Below, one piece after another: positions 11,311 to 22,742 of a stretch of DNA of 64,000 nucleotides. Numbering within the stretch: the stretch's first letter is position 1; every line of letters begins with the position of its first letter. The notes beneath the pieces are model-generated. The model saw nothing but the letters and a program-made list of their open reading frames with translations. It did not search any database and was not told where the DNA came from. Both the position numbers and the translations under genes were made by a program. The stretch lies in NCBI GenBank assembly GCA_008828725.1, contig MEHQ01000871.1, positions 62,001 to 126,000 on the forward strand, read 5' to 3'. This DNA comes from Saccharina japonica (taxonomy: Eukaryota > Sar > Phaeophyceae > Laminariales > Laminariaceae).

Positions 11311-11570
11311 TCCTGCCGGCAAAGCAGCTCACACGTGGCTATGGCCACGGCCGTCATGATGTGTGCCTCGCCTGGTCAGGGATATATATATAAGGTTGCT
11401 CAGACTTATTCGCTTGTTGTCTGCCTCCCCGATGACAATGTGTTACTCGTACTCTTACGCCGGCCGTCATCGTTCCCTTCCTTCTGTCATCTTCTCTCTT
11501 GTCTGTTTCGTTTCTTCGTTTCGCTTTATTTATTTTCCTGACGCCTACGTGTATCTCTCGTTGCTTCCCC

Positions 11571-11775
11571 CCCCCGCGAGGGCGGACCCCCCCCCCCAGG
11601 CCCCCTCCGTCTCGAAAGGAATGAGTGGTCAATGGTCAACTGACTAAGGCAAGCAACACTTGAGTCCGCCCCCCCCCCCGCCCGTCTCGAAAGGGATGCG
11701 TGGTCAATGGTCAACTGACTAAGGCAAGCAACAAATGAGTACCCTCCCCCCCCCCCCCCCCCTCCCCCCCCCCCC
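11571..11775 (-). mobile_element. Two family F units with C runs
   Basis: Two tandem units of CGTCTCGAAAGG...GTGGTCAATGGTCAACTGAC...AAGGCAAGCAACA are separated and bounded by C runs, the last about 17 and 13 C long. The array at 38724 has the same order. Confidence 0.65.
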
Positions 11776-12745
11776 TACGCCGCCGCCGCCAAAAGGTGTG
11801 GGAAACCCAACCCCACCTTCTGGACGCCTCTCGAGGTACAATGCTACAACATACGCTCAGCGTCGGTAGGCGTTAACGGTTATTGACAACGGCTGAGTGG
11901 TTGCCCGACGACCTTTTGCGACATTTTGTCAGGATGAGAATCACCGCAAACGGCCGTGCAGCGTCGGCTACCGGATCGCGGCAGACCGCTCCATTGCCCC
12001 GAGCACTAATAAGGGGGGCCACTAGTAATATACTATTAATAGTATATAGGCAGAACCAACGATGGGTCCAAAAACCATGTACCCCCCTATGCTTACACGC
12101 CATATATAGAAGCACGAGCACTTGGTTCAAATTTCTGTTTTGCTTCGGAATAGCATGAATTAATAGTATTTCCTCGTTGTCGGCGTCAATGCACCCACCC
12201 ACGATGAGATCAATGCAAACGATGTACCTATACTATGTGTGAAATGTTAATACTATGTATGATACAAACAACCAGCTTAGGGCCGCCGTGCTTATCGAAG
12301 CAAGCTTGGTCGAAAAATAGCACTTTTCTCTCTTTCTTCTTACTATTAATAGTATTCCTAAATAAAGGTGAAAAACAAAAAGGAAAATCTTCGTAGAAAC
12401 TTAAAACCGAATTTCCCATTTTTCTCTGGCATCTAGTTTTAGTTAGAAATCAAGGAACAAAACAAAAAGTGGAAAGTTTCGACAAAACTTGCTTCGATAT
12501 TCACAGCAGCCCTTGAATCCTAGATGTAACCTTCTCAATGTTTGCTCCATTTCATGACCTTCATCCAATGATCATTATCATCCTTCCTTGTCTTCCGACA
12601 ATCAATGTGTAAAGCACGAGCTCCGATCTTCCGCTCTATATATGTGTGCGTATTTACATGCTATTCCAGGGAGCGCGTTATACATGCTTGTTGTGCATAC
12701 CAGGTATACATATACTTGGTACCACCTGGTATCATGATCCATGCT
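11776..12745. other. No gene recognised
   Basis: About 12030-12150 shares GGGTCCAAAAACC-like wording with the A-related element at 27661, but the copy is too eroded to delimit. Otherwise featureless. Confidence 0.4.
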
Positions 12746-12749
12746 ATTA

Positions 12750-13066
12750 ATATATACCAGGGGTATAATGATACCTGATATGATACATGAGTACAGACTC
12801 AGATTCGGCTTGAGTCTGAGTTGGCACTCACAGATACCAGTAAAGAATTATGTTCTGTCCCTTTATTGTCAGAAGTTAAACTAAATATTTTAATGTTTAA
12901 TTGATGTATACCCGGGGGTATATTAATACCTGATATATGAGTACGGAATCAGATTCGGCATGAGTCTGACCAGGCACCAGGCACCCACAGATACCAGTAA
13001 GGCATTATGTTCTGTCCCTTTATTGTCAGAAGTTAAAACTAAATATTTAAATGTTTGAAAAACAAA
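12750..13066. repeat. Tandem duplication of about 155 bases
   Basis: Two adjacent diverged copies share TACCTGATATGAT, GAGTCTGA, CACAGATACCAGTAA and TATGTTCTGTCCCTTTATTG in the same order. Each starts with a palindromic ATACC(C/A)GGGGGTAT-like block. Confidence 0.7.
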
Positions 13067-13289
13067 ACAAATTTTGAAGCATATTATACCCCCCGGTGTA
13101 TGTACCAGATACCATACCAGATACCAGGAACACGTAGGTACGTATAAAAAGATACTGCCTGCTTGCTTCCTGCTTGCTGCTGCAGCGGTGACCGTGTGCT
13201 GCAGCTTGCTGCTGCAATGCCTTGCACGGTACTACTTAGTACCTAAATAAAGATGCACTGGGTGAACAGAGAACGATAACATCCCCCGG

Positions 13290-13440
13290 GAATACAGCAA
13301 ACAACAACAACATCAACAACAGCAGCAGCAGGCAGCAACGCCAATGAACACTGCAGCAGCAGCAGCAGCACCAAGAACTATTATAGCAAGCTGGATGGAG
13401 CACAGCAGCAGCAGCAGCAGCAGTCAGTCCACTCAACGCA
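13290..13440. repeat. AAC and CAG microsatellite cluster
   Basis: ACAACAACAACATCAACAAC passes into several GCAGCAGCAGCAG runs. No supported coding frame. Confidence 0.7.
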
Positions 13441-13727
13441 TAAACATGTCCTAACTTAATCCATACATATATACATACATTCGTGCCATATACCTACATC
13501 ATACTTACAGAATATACTCGCAGAATAGAATATATCTACCCTGGGTGGTACAACTGCTGTGTATAATGATTCCTGTGGTCACAAAATACTACGTACAGAC
13601 TCTATGACGAATGCCCGCCTTCTCTTTGTACGAGTATATTTACAGGTCTATCTATCTACAAGTAATATAACATACGCATCATATCAGTACACGTATGTAT
13701 GTATATTGTTGATAGTGTCATATACCA

Positions 13728-13892
13728 GGCATTTTTTTTTCTTTTCTACGAGTATCCCTTTTTATTTTCTTCGCCTTTCTGTTCTCTCTCCTCCCTAGCC
13801 GTAACTCAGATCCGGGGTCACAAAGTAGGCTCCTCCCCCCCCCCCCACTACGCTTGCACTCACTATATCTTATACTTAAAGCGCTGTTGTTA
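13728..13892 (-). mobile_element. SINE family I, 3' part
   Basis: Read on the minus strand it has ACTTTGTGACCCCGGATCTG, GAGTTACGGCTAGGGAGGAG and a GCGAAGA-AAATAAAAAGGG end before an A-rich tail. The tRNA-like head is missing. Confidence 0.6.
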
Positions 13893-13912
13893 GTATGTAC
13901 GACCCTGGTAGG

Positions 13913-13915
<3 letters not shown>

Positions 13916-13944
<29 letters not shown>

Positions 13945-13945
13945 G
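13916..13945. repeat. (AAT)n microsatellite
   Basis: About ten ATA/AAT triplets in a row. Confidence 0.8.
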
Positions 13946-14215
13946 TTGTCGAAATATTTTGTCATTATTGTTGGGATATTTGTTTTGCGCACACCGAGCG
14001 CAGAGCGCATGCATGCATGCATAAATGCAAAGCATGCTATCCTTTTACTACGTACAGCAGTAGTAGTAGCTCGTGTAATATCTCACCTTTAACCTTCAAC
14101 CTTCAACCTTCAACTTTCAACTTTCCTTGCCACCAAGGGCTACTAGGTTTTGGCGATGAGTTAACCGTAAAAACAAACCAATTATTATCATGATCGTGAT
14201 CACGCACTGCTTGTA

Positions 14216-14325
14216 TTACGGGCAAGGACCATAGTAAATAGGACCAAATATTGTTAGTAAAAATAGGGAAATATATAGGTTTTTGTGTGTACCGTAGGGT
14301 CCTATTTACTAGGGTCCCCCGTAAT
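14216..14325. mobile_element. MITE family A
   Basis: TATTACGGGCAAGGACCATA at one end and GGGTCCCCCGTAATA at the other, TA on both sides. Confidence 0.75.
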
Positions 14326-14495
14326 AGTATTCTACTGTAGTATTAACGTATAGTATACTAATAGTAATGTCTTGTAGTATATGCGTACATGTGTGGGAGT
14401 AAGCCTTGTTCATATAACATAATTAGCAGTTAGTGTAGTAGTGTAGTAGTGCTGACTTCGCCCCGTCGTGCGATGAACAGCAAGGTAATAGCCGT

Positions 14496-14533
14496 CGTGA
14501 GGAGGGGGGGGGTGTACTCATGTCGTGGACGGG
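14496..14533 (+). repeat. Family G start, cut by the gap
   Basis: A G run followed by TGTACTCATGTCGTGGACGG, the first bases of family G, running into unknown sequence. Confidence 0.5.
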
Positions 14534-15151
14534 NNNNNNNNNNNNNNNNNNNNNNNNNNNNNNNNNNNNNNNNNNNNNNNNNNNNNNNNNNNNNNNNNNN
14601 NNNNNNNNNNNNNNNNNNNNNNNNNNNNNNNNNNNNNNNNNNNNNNNNNNNNNNNNNNNNNNNNNNNNNNNNNNNNNNNNNNNNNNNNNNNNNNNNNNNN
14701 NNNNNNNNNNNNNNNNNNNNNNNNNNNNNNNNNNNNNNNNNNNNNNNNNNNNNNNNNNNNNNNNNNNNNNNNNNNNNNNNNNNNNNNNNNNNNNNNNNNN
14801 NNNNNNNNNNNNNNNNNNNNNNNNNNNNNNNNNNNNNNNNNNNNNNNNNNNNNNNNNNNNNNNNNNNNNNNNNNNNNNNNNNNNNNNNNNNNNNNNNNNN
14901 NNNNNNNNNNNNNNNNNNNNNNNNNNNNNNNNNNNNNNNNNNNNNNNNNNNNNNNNNNNNNNNNNNNNNNNNNNNNNNNNNNNNNNNNNNNNNNNNNNNN
15001 NNNNNNNNNNNNNNNNNNNNNNNNNNNNNNNNNNNNNNNNNNNNNNNNNNNNNNNNNNNNNNNNNNNNNNNNNNNNNNNNNNNNNNNNNNNNNNNNNNNN
15101 NNNNNNNNNNNNNNNNNNNNNNNNNNNNNNNNNNNNNNNNNNNNNNNNNNN
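14534..15151. other. Assembly gap (618 N)
   Basis: Unknown bases. Both edges are G-rich (a 9-base G run before; GGGGAGGGGGGGGG after), so the assembly probably failed in a homopolymer or repeat. Confidence 0.98.
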
Positions 15152-15344
15152 GGGGAGGGGGGGGGGTGGGGGCGGGGCATCTTTCATACCACGGAATAAA
15201 AATAGGGGCAAACAACTATTAAATAGAGCGAATAACCAGCACACTGTAATAGATAGGATAGGTTGGTTGGTGCCGGTGGTGGTAAGCCATTCGTAGAATA
15301 TTCACGGCTAGGATACGTACGAGTAGTATATTGCATAGTGCAAC

Positions 15345-15453
15345 TATTACGGGGGACCATAGTAAATAGGACCTACGGTACACACAAAAACCTATATATT
15401 TATCCATTTTTACTAAGAAGATTTGGTGCTACTTACTATAGGTCCCCCGTAAT
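15345..15453. mobile_element. MITE family A
   Basis: TATTACGGGGGACCATAGTA at the left and ATAGGTCCCCCGTAATA at the right. Confidence 0.8.
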
Positions 15454-15528
15454 AATTACAGTATTAATAATGCAACGCGTAAAAGAGCAAACAGCTTCGT
15501 ATAGAGTGTGCATGTATCATATGAACGA

Positions 15529-15603
15529 CGCAGCAGCAGCAGCAACAAACAGCAGCTACTGTAGCTGCAGCAAGCAGCAACATCACCATCCAGCAGCAGC
15601 AAG
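15529..15603. repeat. CAG-rich tract
   Basis: Interrupted CAG repeats with no coding support. Confidence 0.6.
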
Positions 15604-15833
15604 GAGCACACAGGAACAATAACAACCAAACACCGACTGCCCCACCTCCTGGCGCTCGTGATACCACTGCAGAAACAATGATCGAATCTTCTAAACTACC
15701 TGGTACTCGCATCAAATACACACATAAATATATCACGCATAGCATAGCTCGCTGTGTTTGCACGAGCTGCTACATGCAGCAGCAGCAGTTGGGGATAGGA
15801 TACAAGCAAGAGCAATGACTGCCCTTACCCCCT

Positions 15834-16010
15834 TAACCCTTTTAGGACTGCAGTCCCGTTTTGGGGAAAAACCACTCTAATTCTCAGTGATTTGTCCCCA
15901 AAACGGGACTCCAGTCCTATAGGGTTAAGAACTGGTCCCACGTTTTTGGGGACAAACTCGTACTTGGAATTAGTTTGGGATAATATGCTCAGTTCTGAAT
16001 GGGTTAAACG
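15834..16010. mobile_element. Two family D copies, opposite orientations
   Basis: The first (15834-15926) has CCAAAACGGGACTCCAGTCC wording; the second (about 15924-16010) has GAACTGGTCCCACGTTTTTG and ends CAGTTCTGAATGGGTTAA. Confidence 0.7.
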
Positions 16011-16084
16011 AGCTGGACCAGCCTAAACACGGATATTAATCAATCCGAACGTCGTATCTCGTGAACCACCGCAAATTAGACAAA

Positions 16085-16116
16085 ACTACTACTACTACTA
16101 CGACGTACTACTACAG

Positions 16117-16161
<45 letters not shown>

Positions 16162-16253
16162 TACTACTACTACTACTACTACTACTCCTCCTACTACTAC
16201 TACTACTACTACTACTACTCCTCCTACTACTACTACTACTACTACTACTACTC

Positions 16254-16286
<33 letters not shown>

Positions 16287-16352
16287 CTCCTACTACTACT
16301 ACTACTACTACTACTACTCCTCCTACTACTACTACTACTACTACTACTACTC

Positions 16353-16447
<95 letters not shown>

Positions 16448-16511
16448 GCTACTACTGCTACTACTGCTACTACTGCTACTACTGCTACTACTGCTACTAC
16501 TACTACTACTG
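16085..16511. repeat. 427-base (TAC)n array with ordered interruptions
   Basis: Almost pure TAC/CTA triplets, broken in the first half at intervals of roughly 33-36 bases by CTCCTC, and near the end by a GCTACTACT motif repeated six times. On the plus strand it reads as a Thr/Pro run, which is a by-product of the repeat. Confidence 0.9.
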
Positions 16512-16852
16512 TACGGTACGTACGTAGGGGTGGTTGCTTAGCTTCTTAGCGCCGCACAGGAGGAGCTCCATACCAATACTACGTAAATAGTAAGTCAACC
16601 GAAACGTGACTTCGATGAAGTTTGCACAATGTTAGCGCAGCCCACTAACCAATACCAGGTATTTCTGTACTAATATATCATACCAATACATATTAACAAA
16701 GTGTTTGTTAACGTTAATAATATAGGCATCTTGAAAAAAAAATTACGGCTCGGTCAAGCAAGGCTCGGCTGCTGAGAGAAGGAAGCTGCCACCTGCTTAC
16801 TTAATGCGATACCCATCATCGTATACAACAGTCCTAACTAATATGGTGCATA

Positions 16853-16980
16853 GTACGGGGAACCATAGTAAACAGGACCAAATATTGGTATTAATAGTAG
16901 AAATAGGCAAATATATAGGTTTTTGTGTGTACCGTAGGTCCTATTTACTATTTACTAGTATTTACTATGCCCCCCGTAAT
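16853..16980. mobile_element. MITE family A
   Basis: TACGGGGAACCATAGTAAAC and TTTACTATGCCCCCCGTAAT ends; the right arm carries a short internal duplication of TTTACTA. Confidence 0.75.
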
Positions 16981-17224
16981 TGTGGGTTACCCTGGTATCA
17001 CCTACTACAACCTGCCCGCAGTACTGCTGTACAAGACAGCTGATAATAGTCAGAGCAAAGAGCTTCGGTCCACAGGTGTAATATAAAGGTCAATGATCTA
17101 TATACTGAAACATCAACATGGCATGGGGGGTTCAGAGGAACATCGAGCATCGACCTCTTCTTTTTTTCGTTTTTTACAGAGAGAATGGGGGGTATTTTTG
17201 TATTTTTCACCACTCGGGGCGGGA

Positions 17225-17305
17225 ATATAGGGACCATTTATAGATAAATATGAAGACCAAGCGGTCCTTACATTCACGCCTATTTCATAGAGTGGTACAC
17301 ATATA
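17225..17305. mobile_element. MITE family B, degraded
   Basis: ATATAGGGACCATTTATAGA, GCGGTCCTTA and AGAGTGGTACA follow the order of family B but both arms are eroded. Confidence 0.45.
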
Positions 17306-17494
17306 TTCGTTTTCGTTTCAGACATGTTTTGTCAGCACGGACGGACCTAATTACATACTTTGACTGCTTGTAACAACTACGTAGTCTTTTAGTTCGGTCC
17401 AGGCTCAAATTCTTAGTTAGGTAGGCAGGGCGCGTCCCACACTAAACTCAGTATAAAAAACGCGAGTTTCTTATGTTCATAATGTGTGTGTGTT

Positions 17495-17828
17495 TTTTTT
17501 TTTTTTTTTTTTTTGTTCCTTCCCATTTATTATCTTCGCACTTCTGTCTTTCTCCCTCCCTAGTCGTAACTCAGATCCGGGGTCACAAAGTGGGCTCCTC
17601 TCCCTCTTCCCCCACTACGGTTCTTGCCTTCATTTTTATCGCGCAGAGGGTTCAGCCTTCCCAACGCTCGTCGACTTTCATCGAATTTTGCTAACTCACG
17701 CTCTCGCGCTTTCTGCTAGTCAAGATATTTTTTTGCGAAAGAGCATGCACTCGGCGGGGCTCGAACTCGCTTTCTTGACGCTTACAGGCTTCGTGGTTAC
17801 CTGCTAGCCCACCGGGGCGACCGGCTTA
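17495..17828 (-). mobile_element. SINE family I, near full length
   Basis: On the minus strand: a tRNA-like head (GGTCGCCCCGGTGGGCTAGC with box A-like wording, then GAGTTCGAGCCC as box B), a body with CCCCGGATCTGAGTTACGAC, the end GATAATAAATGGGAAGG, then about 22 A and (CA)n. Box A and box B are the internal RNA polymerase III promoter of tRNA-derived SINEs. With 43310-43655 it defines the family. Confidence 0.75.
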
Positions 17829-17860
17829 ATGTATCGTGAAAAAGTCGACCCAAAAAACTA

Positions 17861-18383
17861 ATACGGGGGGCCATAGTAAACAGGACCAAATATTGGTAGT
17901 AAAAAGGGCCATTATTAGTAAATAGGACCAAATAAATATTATTGGTAGTCAAAATAGCCAGTTAAATAGAACCAAATATTATTATTATTATATTATTTGC
18001 CTTCCGACAGTGTGCAGGGCATTATTCATTCAGAATGCAAAAAAAGCTGACACAATTCGTCGAATACCACCACTCTCATTCAACCACTTCTCCTCCTCTG
18101 CGTGTACTCAATATAACACGCACCTTTTTTAGTAAAAAATAGGTACAAGTAATTACATACCGGTAGGTTTTGTGTTGTTACCCGTGTGTGTGTGTGTTCT
18201 TCACATTAAACCTTCCTTTCTACCCGTCGACATCCAGCACACCCAGTGTCCGTGCCGATTCTTCATCCTAAAAAGGTACCAGTTCTGTGGTCACAAAACT
18301 ACGACACAGAGATACAACACTCAGTGCAGTAAGCAGAGCAGACAATGTCCGTAGGTCCTATTTATTATGGCCCCCCGCAATAG
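17861..18383. mobile_element. MITE family A split by insertions
   Basis: Left end TACGGGGGGCCATAGTAAAC; right end GTAGGTCCTATTTATTATGG then CCCCCCGCAATA. Inside lie a partial internal duplication (about 17905-17990) and a family E retroposon (18186-18346), so E inserted after A. Confidence 0.7.
18186..18346 (-). mobile_element. Retroposon family E, 5' truncated
   Basis: Minus-strand copy with the full (AC)n tail and body, ending in the GCTCTGCTTACTGCA part. It lies between the two inner segments of a MITE A. Confidence 0.75.
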
Positions 18384-18946
18384 TACCAGATAACTCCTAC
18401 TTTCTTAAGCAAGCAAGCGCTGTGATATGTCTAGTTTAGTACTGCTGTGATATACCGTCATATATATGAACGAACGTAGCCCATACGTACTCTGTACCGT
18501 ACGCAAAAAATAAGGCATCGATCGGTGGTCAGAGGCACATTCTTATTCTTCGGAGCATCAATATTCTTCAGCGGTCATAGATAGAGTGCTGCATAGTAAT
18601 ATTATTATTGTCTTTGCCATCCGACAATGTGCAGCATGAGCTTCAACATTGGTCACTCATAACATTCCCGAAATAATATCGTATGAATAGTATGATGATG
18701 AGTTATTAATAACAGAGTACGGTATCTCGTACCAATGAATTGGTAGAATAATCATAATACTTCGTACGTAGAAGAGCGTACACTTCTCGAAGCCACCACG
18801 TGTTTCCGCAGAAAGTTCACGGTATACATACGAGCATGTACGACGAATATTCTCGAGCGTACGTAGCCAGCCGTACGTAGACGAACAACATAAAACACTA
18901 AGAATGCCATTATCGAGGTATAACATACCAGGTGTGATATGTACAG
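18384..18946. other. No gene recognised
   Basis: Contains one short repeated phrase (GTGCAGCATGAGCTTCAACA at 18631) with relatives near 17995 and 45485. Nothing else. Confidence 0.45.
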
Positions 18947-19121
18947 TACAGGACACCTAATAAGAAACAGGAAATCTGGCCCAGGCTGGATTTCTTATTT
19001 GAAAGAGGGTGCTTTCTACACTAACTCCAAGATAACGACTCGGAAATTTCTTATTTTCCTCTACTAGATCTCAGCCTGGCTTTCTTATTAGCTTGTTTCT
19101 TAAATAATAGGTGTCCTGTAC
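18947..19121. mobile_element. Inverted-repeat element family C
   Basis: ACAGGACACCTAATAAGAAA at the left; CTTGTTTCTTAAATAATAGG then TGTCCTGTA at the right. Inner arms pair CCAGGCTGGATTTC with CTCAGCCTGGCTTTC. A close copy lies at 35396-35569 and an eroded one at 54545-54680. Confidence 0.75.
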
Positions 19122-19185
19122 TGCTGTATGTACCAGTCAGCGTGATATTCATATATCATACTGAGGAATCAGTATAAAACGTGAT

Positions 19186-19306
19186 ATTACGGGTATATAT
19201 TAGTAGTAATCAGGACCAAATATTATGCTGAGTAAAAATACTGGAAAATATATATATAGATTTTTGTGTTTGTGATTGGTCCTGTTTACCATGCCCCCCC
19301 GCAATA
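19186..19306. mobile_element. MITE family A, diverged
   Basis: ATATTACGGGTATATATTAG at the left and CATGCCCCCCCGCAATA at the right, with the AT-rich A centre. Confidence 0.65.
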
Positions 19307-19957
19307 GATACCAGAACAGGCAGTACTAACGCTTCGTGTCAGGTATCTATGTATTAATAATAATAGTATCTATTAATATCAATATGAGGTTTTCGTCGAA
19401 AATTGGCGTTTTCGTGTATTCGTTCATTTCGTTGGATTGGTGGGCGGAGGCCCCATATATGTGGCATGGCGTGCTACCAACAATGACGCATGGCTTAGCG
19501 ATGGGAGTGCAGCAAGCTGTGACGATACGAGACGCGGGACAAAACAAGATACGAGGCACGAGGCACTACAATAAATAGACCTACCTCTACTGGTGGTGGT
19601 GATGTACTTACAGACTGTGTGGCAGATTACCGTATATAATATTCCTGCAATAATATGTCGTAATATACTTTTTTTGACCGGATGGATGTTGTACGTAAGA
19701 CACGAGGCACCACCACCAGCGAGAGGCGCGAGAGGACCGGCCACAAACTAGGCCACAAAAACATCACGAACGTCAACCAATGAGCGCTAAAAAGGGGGGA
19801 GAGCGACGAATGTAGAGTTCGTTGTAGAGTGCCGTCGTCATAAGAACATATATCTGCACCAATCCACCTCCCATACCCTCACAACAGCAGCAAGCAGCAG
19901 CATTATTATATAGGTATTATACCCTCTGGTTGTCAAAGGTGGGCGCGCGCCTATGTG
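19307..19957. other. No gene recognised
   Basis: No exon, RNA gene or repeat copy identified. Confidence 0.45.
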
Positions 19958-20248
19958 CAGGACAGGAGCAACCTGCAAAACGTTCTGTGCAGGCTGTGTG
20001 TGGTCAATTTCTACCTTGCCCGTCGACCCACACCAAGCCAACCCCAGACATACTTCGTATAACCCTAACCCTAACCCTAGCCCCCAACCCTTTGGCGTGC
20101 ACGAGGTCGGAAGGGGCAGCCACGCGGATCCGCCGCGTGTTTTGATGGCATTTATCCAGAAAAAAAAAATGCGGCCCAAAAGGCCAGCCTCACCCATTAA
20201 AACCGGCATCCTGCACAAACCTTTTTGCAGGATGCTCCTGCACATAGG
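19958..20248. mobile_element. Element P with telomere-like repeats
   Basis: Ends AGGAGCAACCTGCA and TGCAGGATGCTCCTGCA are imperfect inverted repeats. The interior carries AACCCTAACCCTAACCCTAG, TGCACGAGGTCGGA and GGCCCAAAAGGCCAGCCTCA. The copy at 59856-60133 has the same order in the opposite orientation. Confidence 0.65.
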
Positions 20249-20314
20249 GCGCGTCGTCAAAGGTGTTACATAATACTGGTACATAACAGGTATGATACAT
20301 ATTATTATGCTGTA

Positions 20315-20880
20315 TAGGAGACGGCGGTTCGATCCCTTGACTGACGCCCCTTTCTCTAAAACTAGTATGTTAATATATTGGAAAACCGCGGTTTGACCCC
20401 TTGACTGACCGCACCCTACACTAAAACTGGCATGTTGAGATGCTAGGAGACCGCGGTTTGACCCCTTGTCTGACCGCCCCCTACACTAAAACTAGTATGT
20501 TACGATGCTAGGAGACCGAGGTTTGACACCTTGACTGACCGCCCCCTACAATAAAACTAGTATGTTACGATGCTAGGAGAGCGCAGTTTGACCGCTCGAC
20601 TGACCGCCTTCCTACACTAAAACTAGTATGTTAAGATACTAGCAGACCGCGGTTTGACCCCTTAACTGACCGCCCCCCTGCACTAAAACCAGTATGTTTG
20701 CTAGGAGACCCTAGGCTGACCGCCACCCTACACTAAAACTAGTATGTTGAGATACTACTAGTAGGAGACCGCGGTTTGAACGCGTGGCTGACCGCCACCC
20801 TATACTAAAACTAGTATGTGAATATACTAGGAGACTGTGGTTTGACCGCTTGACTGACCGCACCCTACTAAAACCAGTAT
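20315..20880. repeat. Tandem array, about 63-base unit, nine units
   Basis: Each unit has GACCGCGGTTTGACCCCTTG, ACTGACCGCC and ACTAAAACTAGTATGTTA. Units differ by substitutions and small indels, so the array is old. Confidence 0.9.
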
Positions 20881-20982
20881 ATATGTCACAGGTAACAGAG
20901 ACTTTGACGCGCCCTAAATTACCGGCCTCCTCCTATATTAACGTATCGTAGTAGTACCGTACTGCATGTTGCTATCGTTGGC

Positions 20983-21639
20983 ATGATAATGTGTATATGG
21001 TATATCTCATCATCACCATCATCATCATCATCATCATCACGATGCTGCGTGCATGTATCTATCGTTGGCATGTATCTACCAAGGGGGGCACGACAGCGAT
21101 GCTACAACCCCTCGCATCATTTGCTTCGTTTACTTTGTTTCACTTATTTATGTTACCGTGATCGCTTTTGCCTTTGTTTCTCCGCCTTCCGTATTTGTCC
21201 TAGGACTTTCTTTGGTGGCTTAGCTACGTACGTATTCATTTTGGTTTTGTCATTCCCCGTTCTCTTTCCGGGACTCTCGTGTGTTACACGAGAACGAAAC
21301 GGAATTGAGTTGGAAGTGCCATGTACCCGTTGTATGGGTGGCGCCCAAGGGAAGGGAGACGGAGGGTGGGGGGGGTCATAGGGAAACCAGGACGGACGAA
21401 AGCAGGAAAGAGACGGCAAACAGAGTAGGTGCCAGACCGACTAGCTGGTAGAACCTGCCTGTACTATGGGCACAAACCTGCCTCGGCTGGCCTTCGGTGT
21501 GCTCCGGCTGGCTGTCCTATCCTGTCGTTCTCAGTCTTGCTCTGTTGGCGCTGTTTCGGTCCATTTTATTTTCTTTCATTTCATTTGGTTTTTTATTGGA
21601 GGTCGCATCTCCTCTGGGAGAAGCACGACACTTTCTTTC
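20983..21639 (+). other. Possible upstream part of the family E element
   Basis: Starts with a (TCA)n tract (21008-21035), then T-rich sequence resembling the 5' portion of long E copies. No other copy in the window extends this far, so the boundary is uncertain. Hydrophobic open frames here come from the T-rich composition. Confidence 0.3.
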
Positions 21640-21973
21640 TTTTATTTTGTCATGCTTTTGTTTGGTTGTTTGGTTGTTGATTTGCTTTATCATGTTTACT
21701 TTTTTTTATTATTATTATTTTCGCTTTTTTTATTTTCTCGTTTTCTCTTTTTTCTCGTTCATGCACCTGGATTGCTAGCAGGGTAGGTCTTGCCTGTCGT
21801 ATATGGAATGGCATTGTCTGCTCTGCTTACTGCACTGAGCCTAGTATCTCTGTGTCGTAGTTTTGTGACCACAGAACTGGTATATTTTTAAGATGAAGAA
21901 TCGGCACGGACACTGGGTGTGCTGGATGTCGACGGGTAGAAAGGAAGGTTTAATGTGAAGAACACACACACAC
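21640..21973 (+). mobile_element. Retroposon family E, long copy
   Basis: Matches 62340-62676 across the T-rich leader (CATGCTTTTGTTTGGTTG), body and (AC)n tail. Confidence 0.75.
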
Positions 21974-21984
21974 CGTTGTAGTGG

Positions 21985-22012
21985 TCGTGAGTTCGAATCT
22001 CACGGCCACCAT
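21985..22012 (+). repeat. 3' half of a tRNA-like sequence
   Basis: GTGAGTTCGAATCTCAC forms a perfect T arm with a TTCGAAT loop, followed by GGCCACCA. There is no anticodon or D arm, so it is a SINE head remnant, not a tRNA gene. Confidence 0.45.
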
Positions 22013-22201
22013 GAAAACGCTTTACATAGAAAAGCGAATTTCCTCATGCCAAGAATCTGAAAACACTTTCTTATAGATCCCCATAAATAGTAAATAGGAA
22101 CCGCGTGTTGGTGAATATTATTGGTCACACGCGTCGTCCCGTATATCCGGTCCGTTTCAGGGGGGAAGAGTGTTACAAGGCTTAGATTCTTGTCGTACTA
22201 G

Positions 22202-22318
22202 TAATACGGGGGAGCATAGTAAATAGGGCCTACCGTACAGACAAAATCCTGTATATATATTTGCCTATTTGCCTATTTTTACTACGAGTATCAATATTTG
22301 GTCCTGTTTACTATATGA
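22202..22318. mobile_element. MITE family A, right end lost
   Basis: ATACGGGGGAGCATAGTAAA through TTTGGTCCTGTTTACTAT, then broken by the (GTT)n tail of the next retroposon. Confidence 0.65.
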
Positions 22319-22325
22319 ATGGTCC

Positions 22326-22327
<2 letters not shown>

Positions 22328-22358
<31 letters not shown>

Positions 22359-22640
22359 CTTCACATTAAACCCGTTCTTTCTACTCAACCACATCAGTAC
22401 ACCCAGTGCCTGTCCTGATTCCCAATCCTAGAGAGATACAAATTCTGTGGTCACAGACTGTGAAACAGAGAAAAACCAAAACAAAATAAACGCAAATTAA
22501 TGGGTAAAGCAAGTGAGATGCGTAACGTACCGGGTACGAGAACACAGCGACACGAGCCGAACAAAAAAATAAGACCAAAAAAGACAAATAAAAAACAAGT
22601 TCTGAAATGAAATAGAATACAAATGACGGAGGGAGACAGA
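22328..22640 (-). mobile_element. Retroposon E variant with (AAC)n tail
   Basis: Minus strand ends ...GGGTTTAATGTGAAGA then (CAA)n. The body differs from typical E (CAGGCACTGGGTGTACTGAT, AGGATTGGGAATCAGGACAG) and matches 37985-38335. The shared 3' end and the changed tail unit link E and H. Confidence 0.65.
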
Positions 22641-22742
22641 AGCGCCCCATGTGTCCTTCCTAATACTAGCAGTAGGTACTACAGTAGTAGGTTAGGTACC
22701 CGTTTTGGCCGTGTTCTTGACACACCAGATCGTACCAGATAA

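Noticed and set aside
14423-15296. Long open frames across the gap
   Set aside because: They consist of unknown bases.
16061-16549. 162-residue Thr/Pro-rich open frame
   Set aside because: It is only the translation of a TAC microsatellite.
20059-20085. Telomere or chromosome-fusion site
   Set aside because: Only three to four TTAGGG-type units, lying inside a short inverted-repeat element that has a second copy.
20315-20880. CRISPR array (regular 63-base repeats)
   Set aside because: Units are contiguous tandem repeats without unique spacers, in a eukaryotic setting.
21429-21786. Hydrophobic open frames resembling membrane proteins
   Set aside because: They come from the T-rich leader of retroposon E; similar frames appear at 37951-38206 and 62227-62544 for the same reason.
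21985-22012. A tRNA gene ending in a T arm plus CCA
   Set aside because: Only the T arm and acceptor strand are present; no D or anticodon arm upstream.
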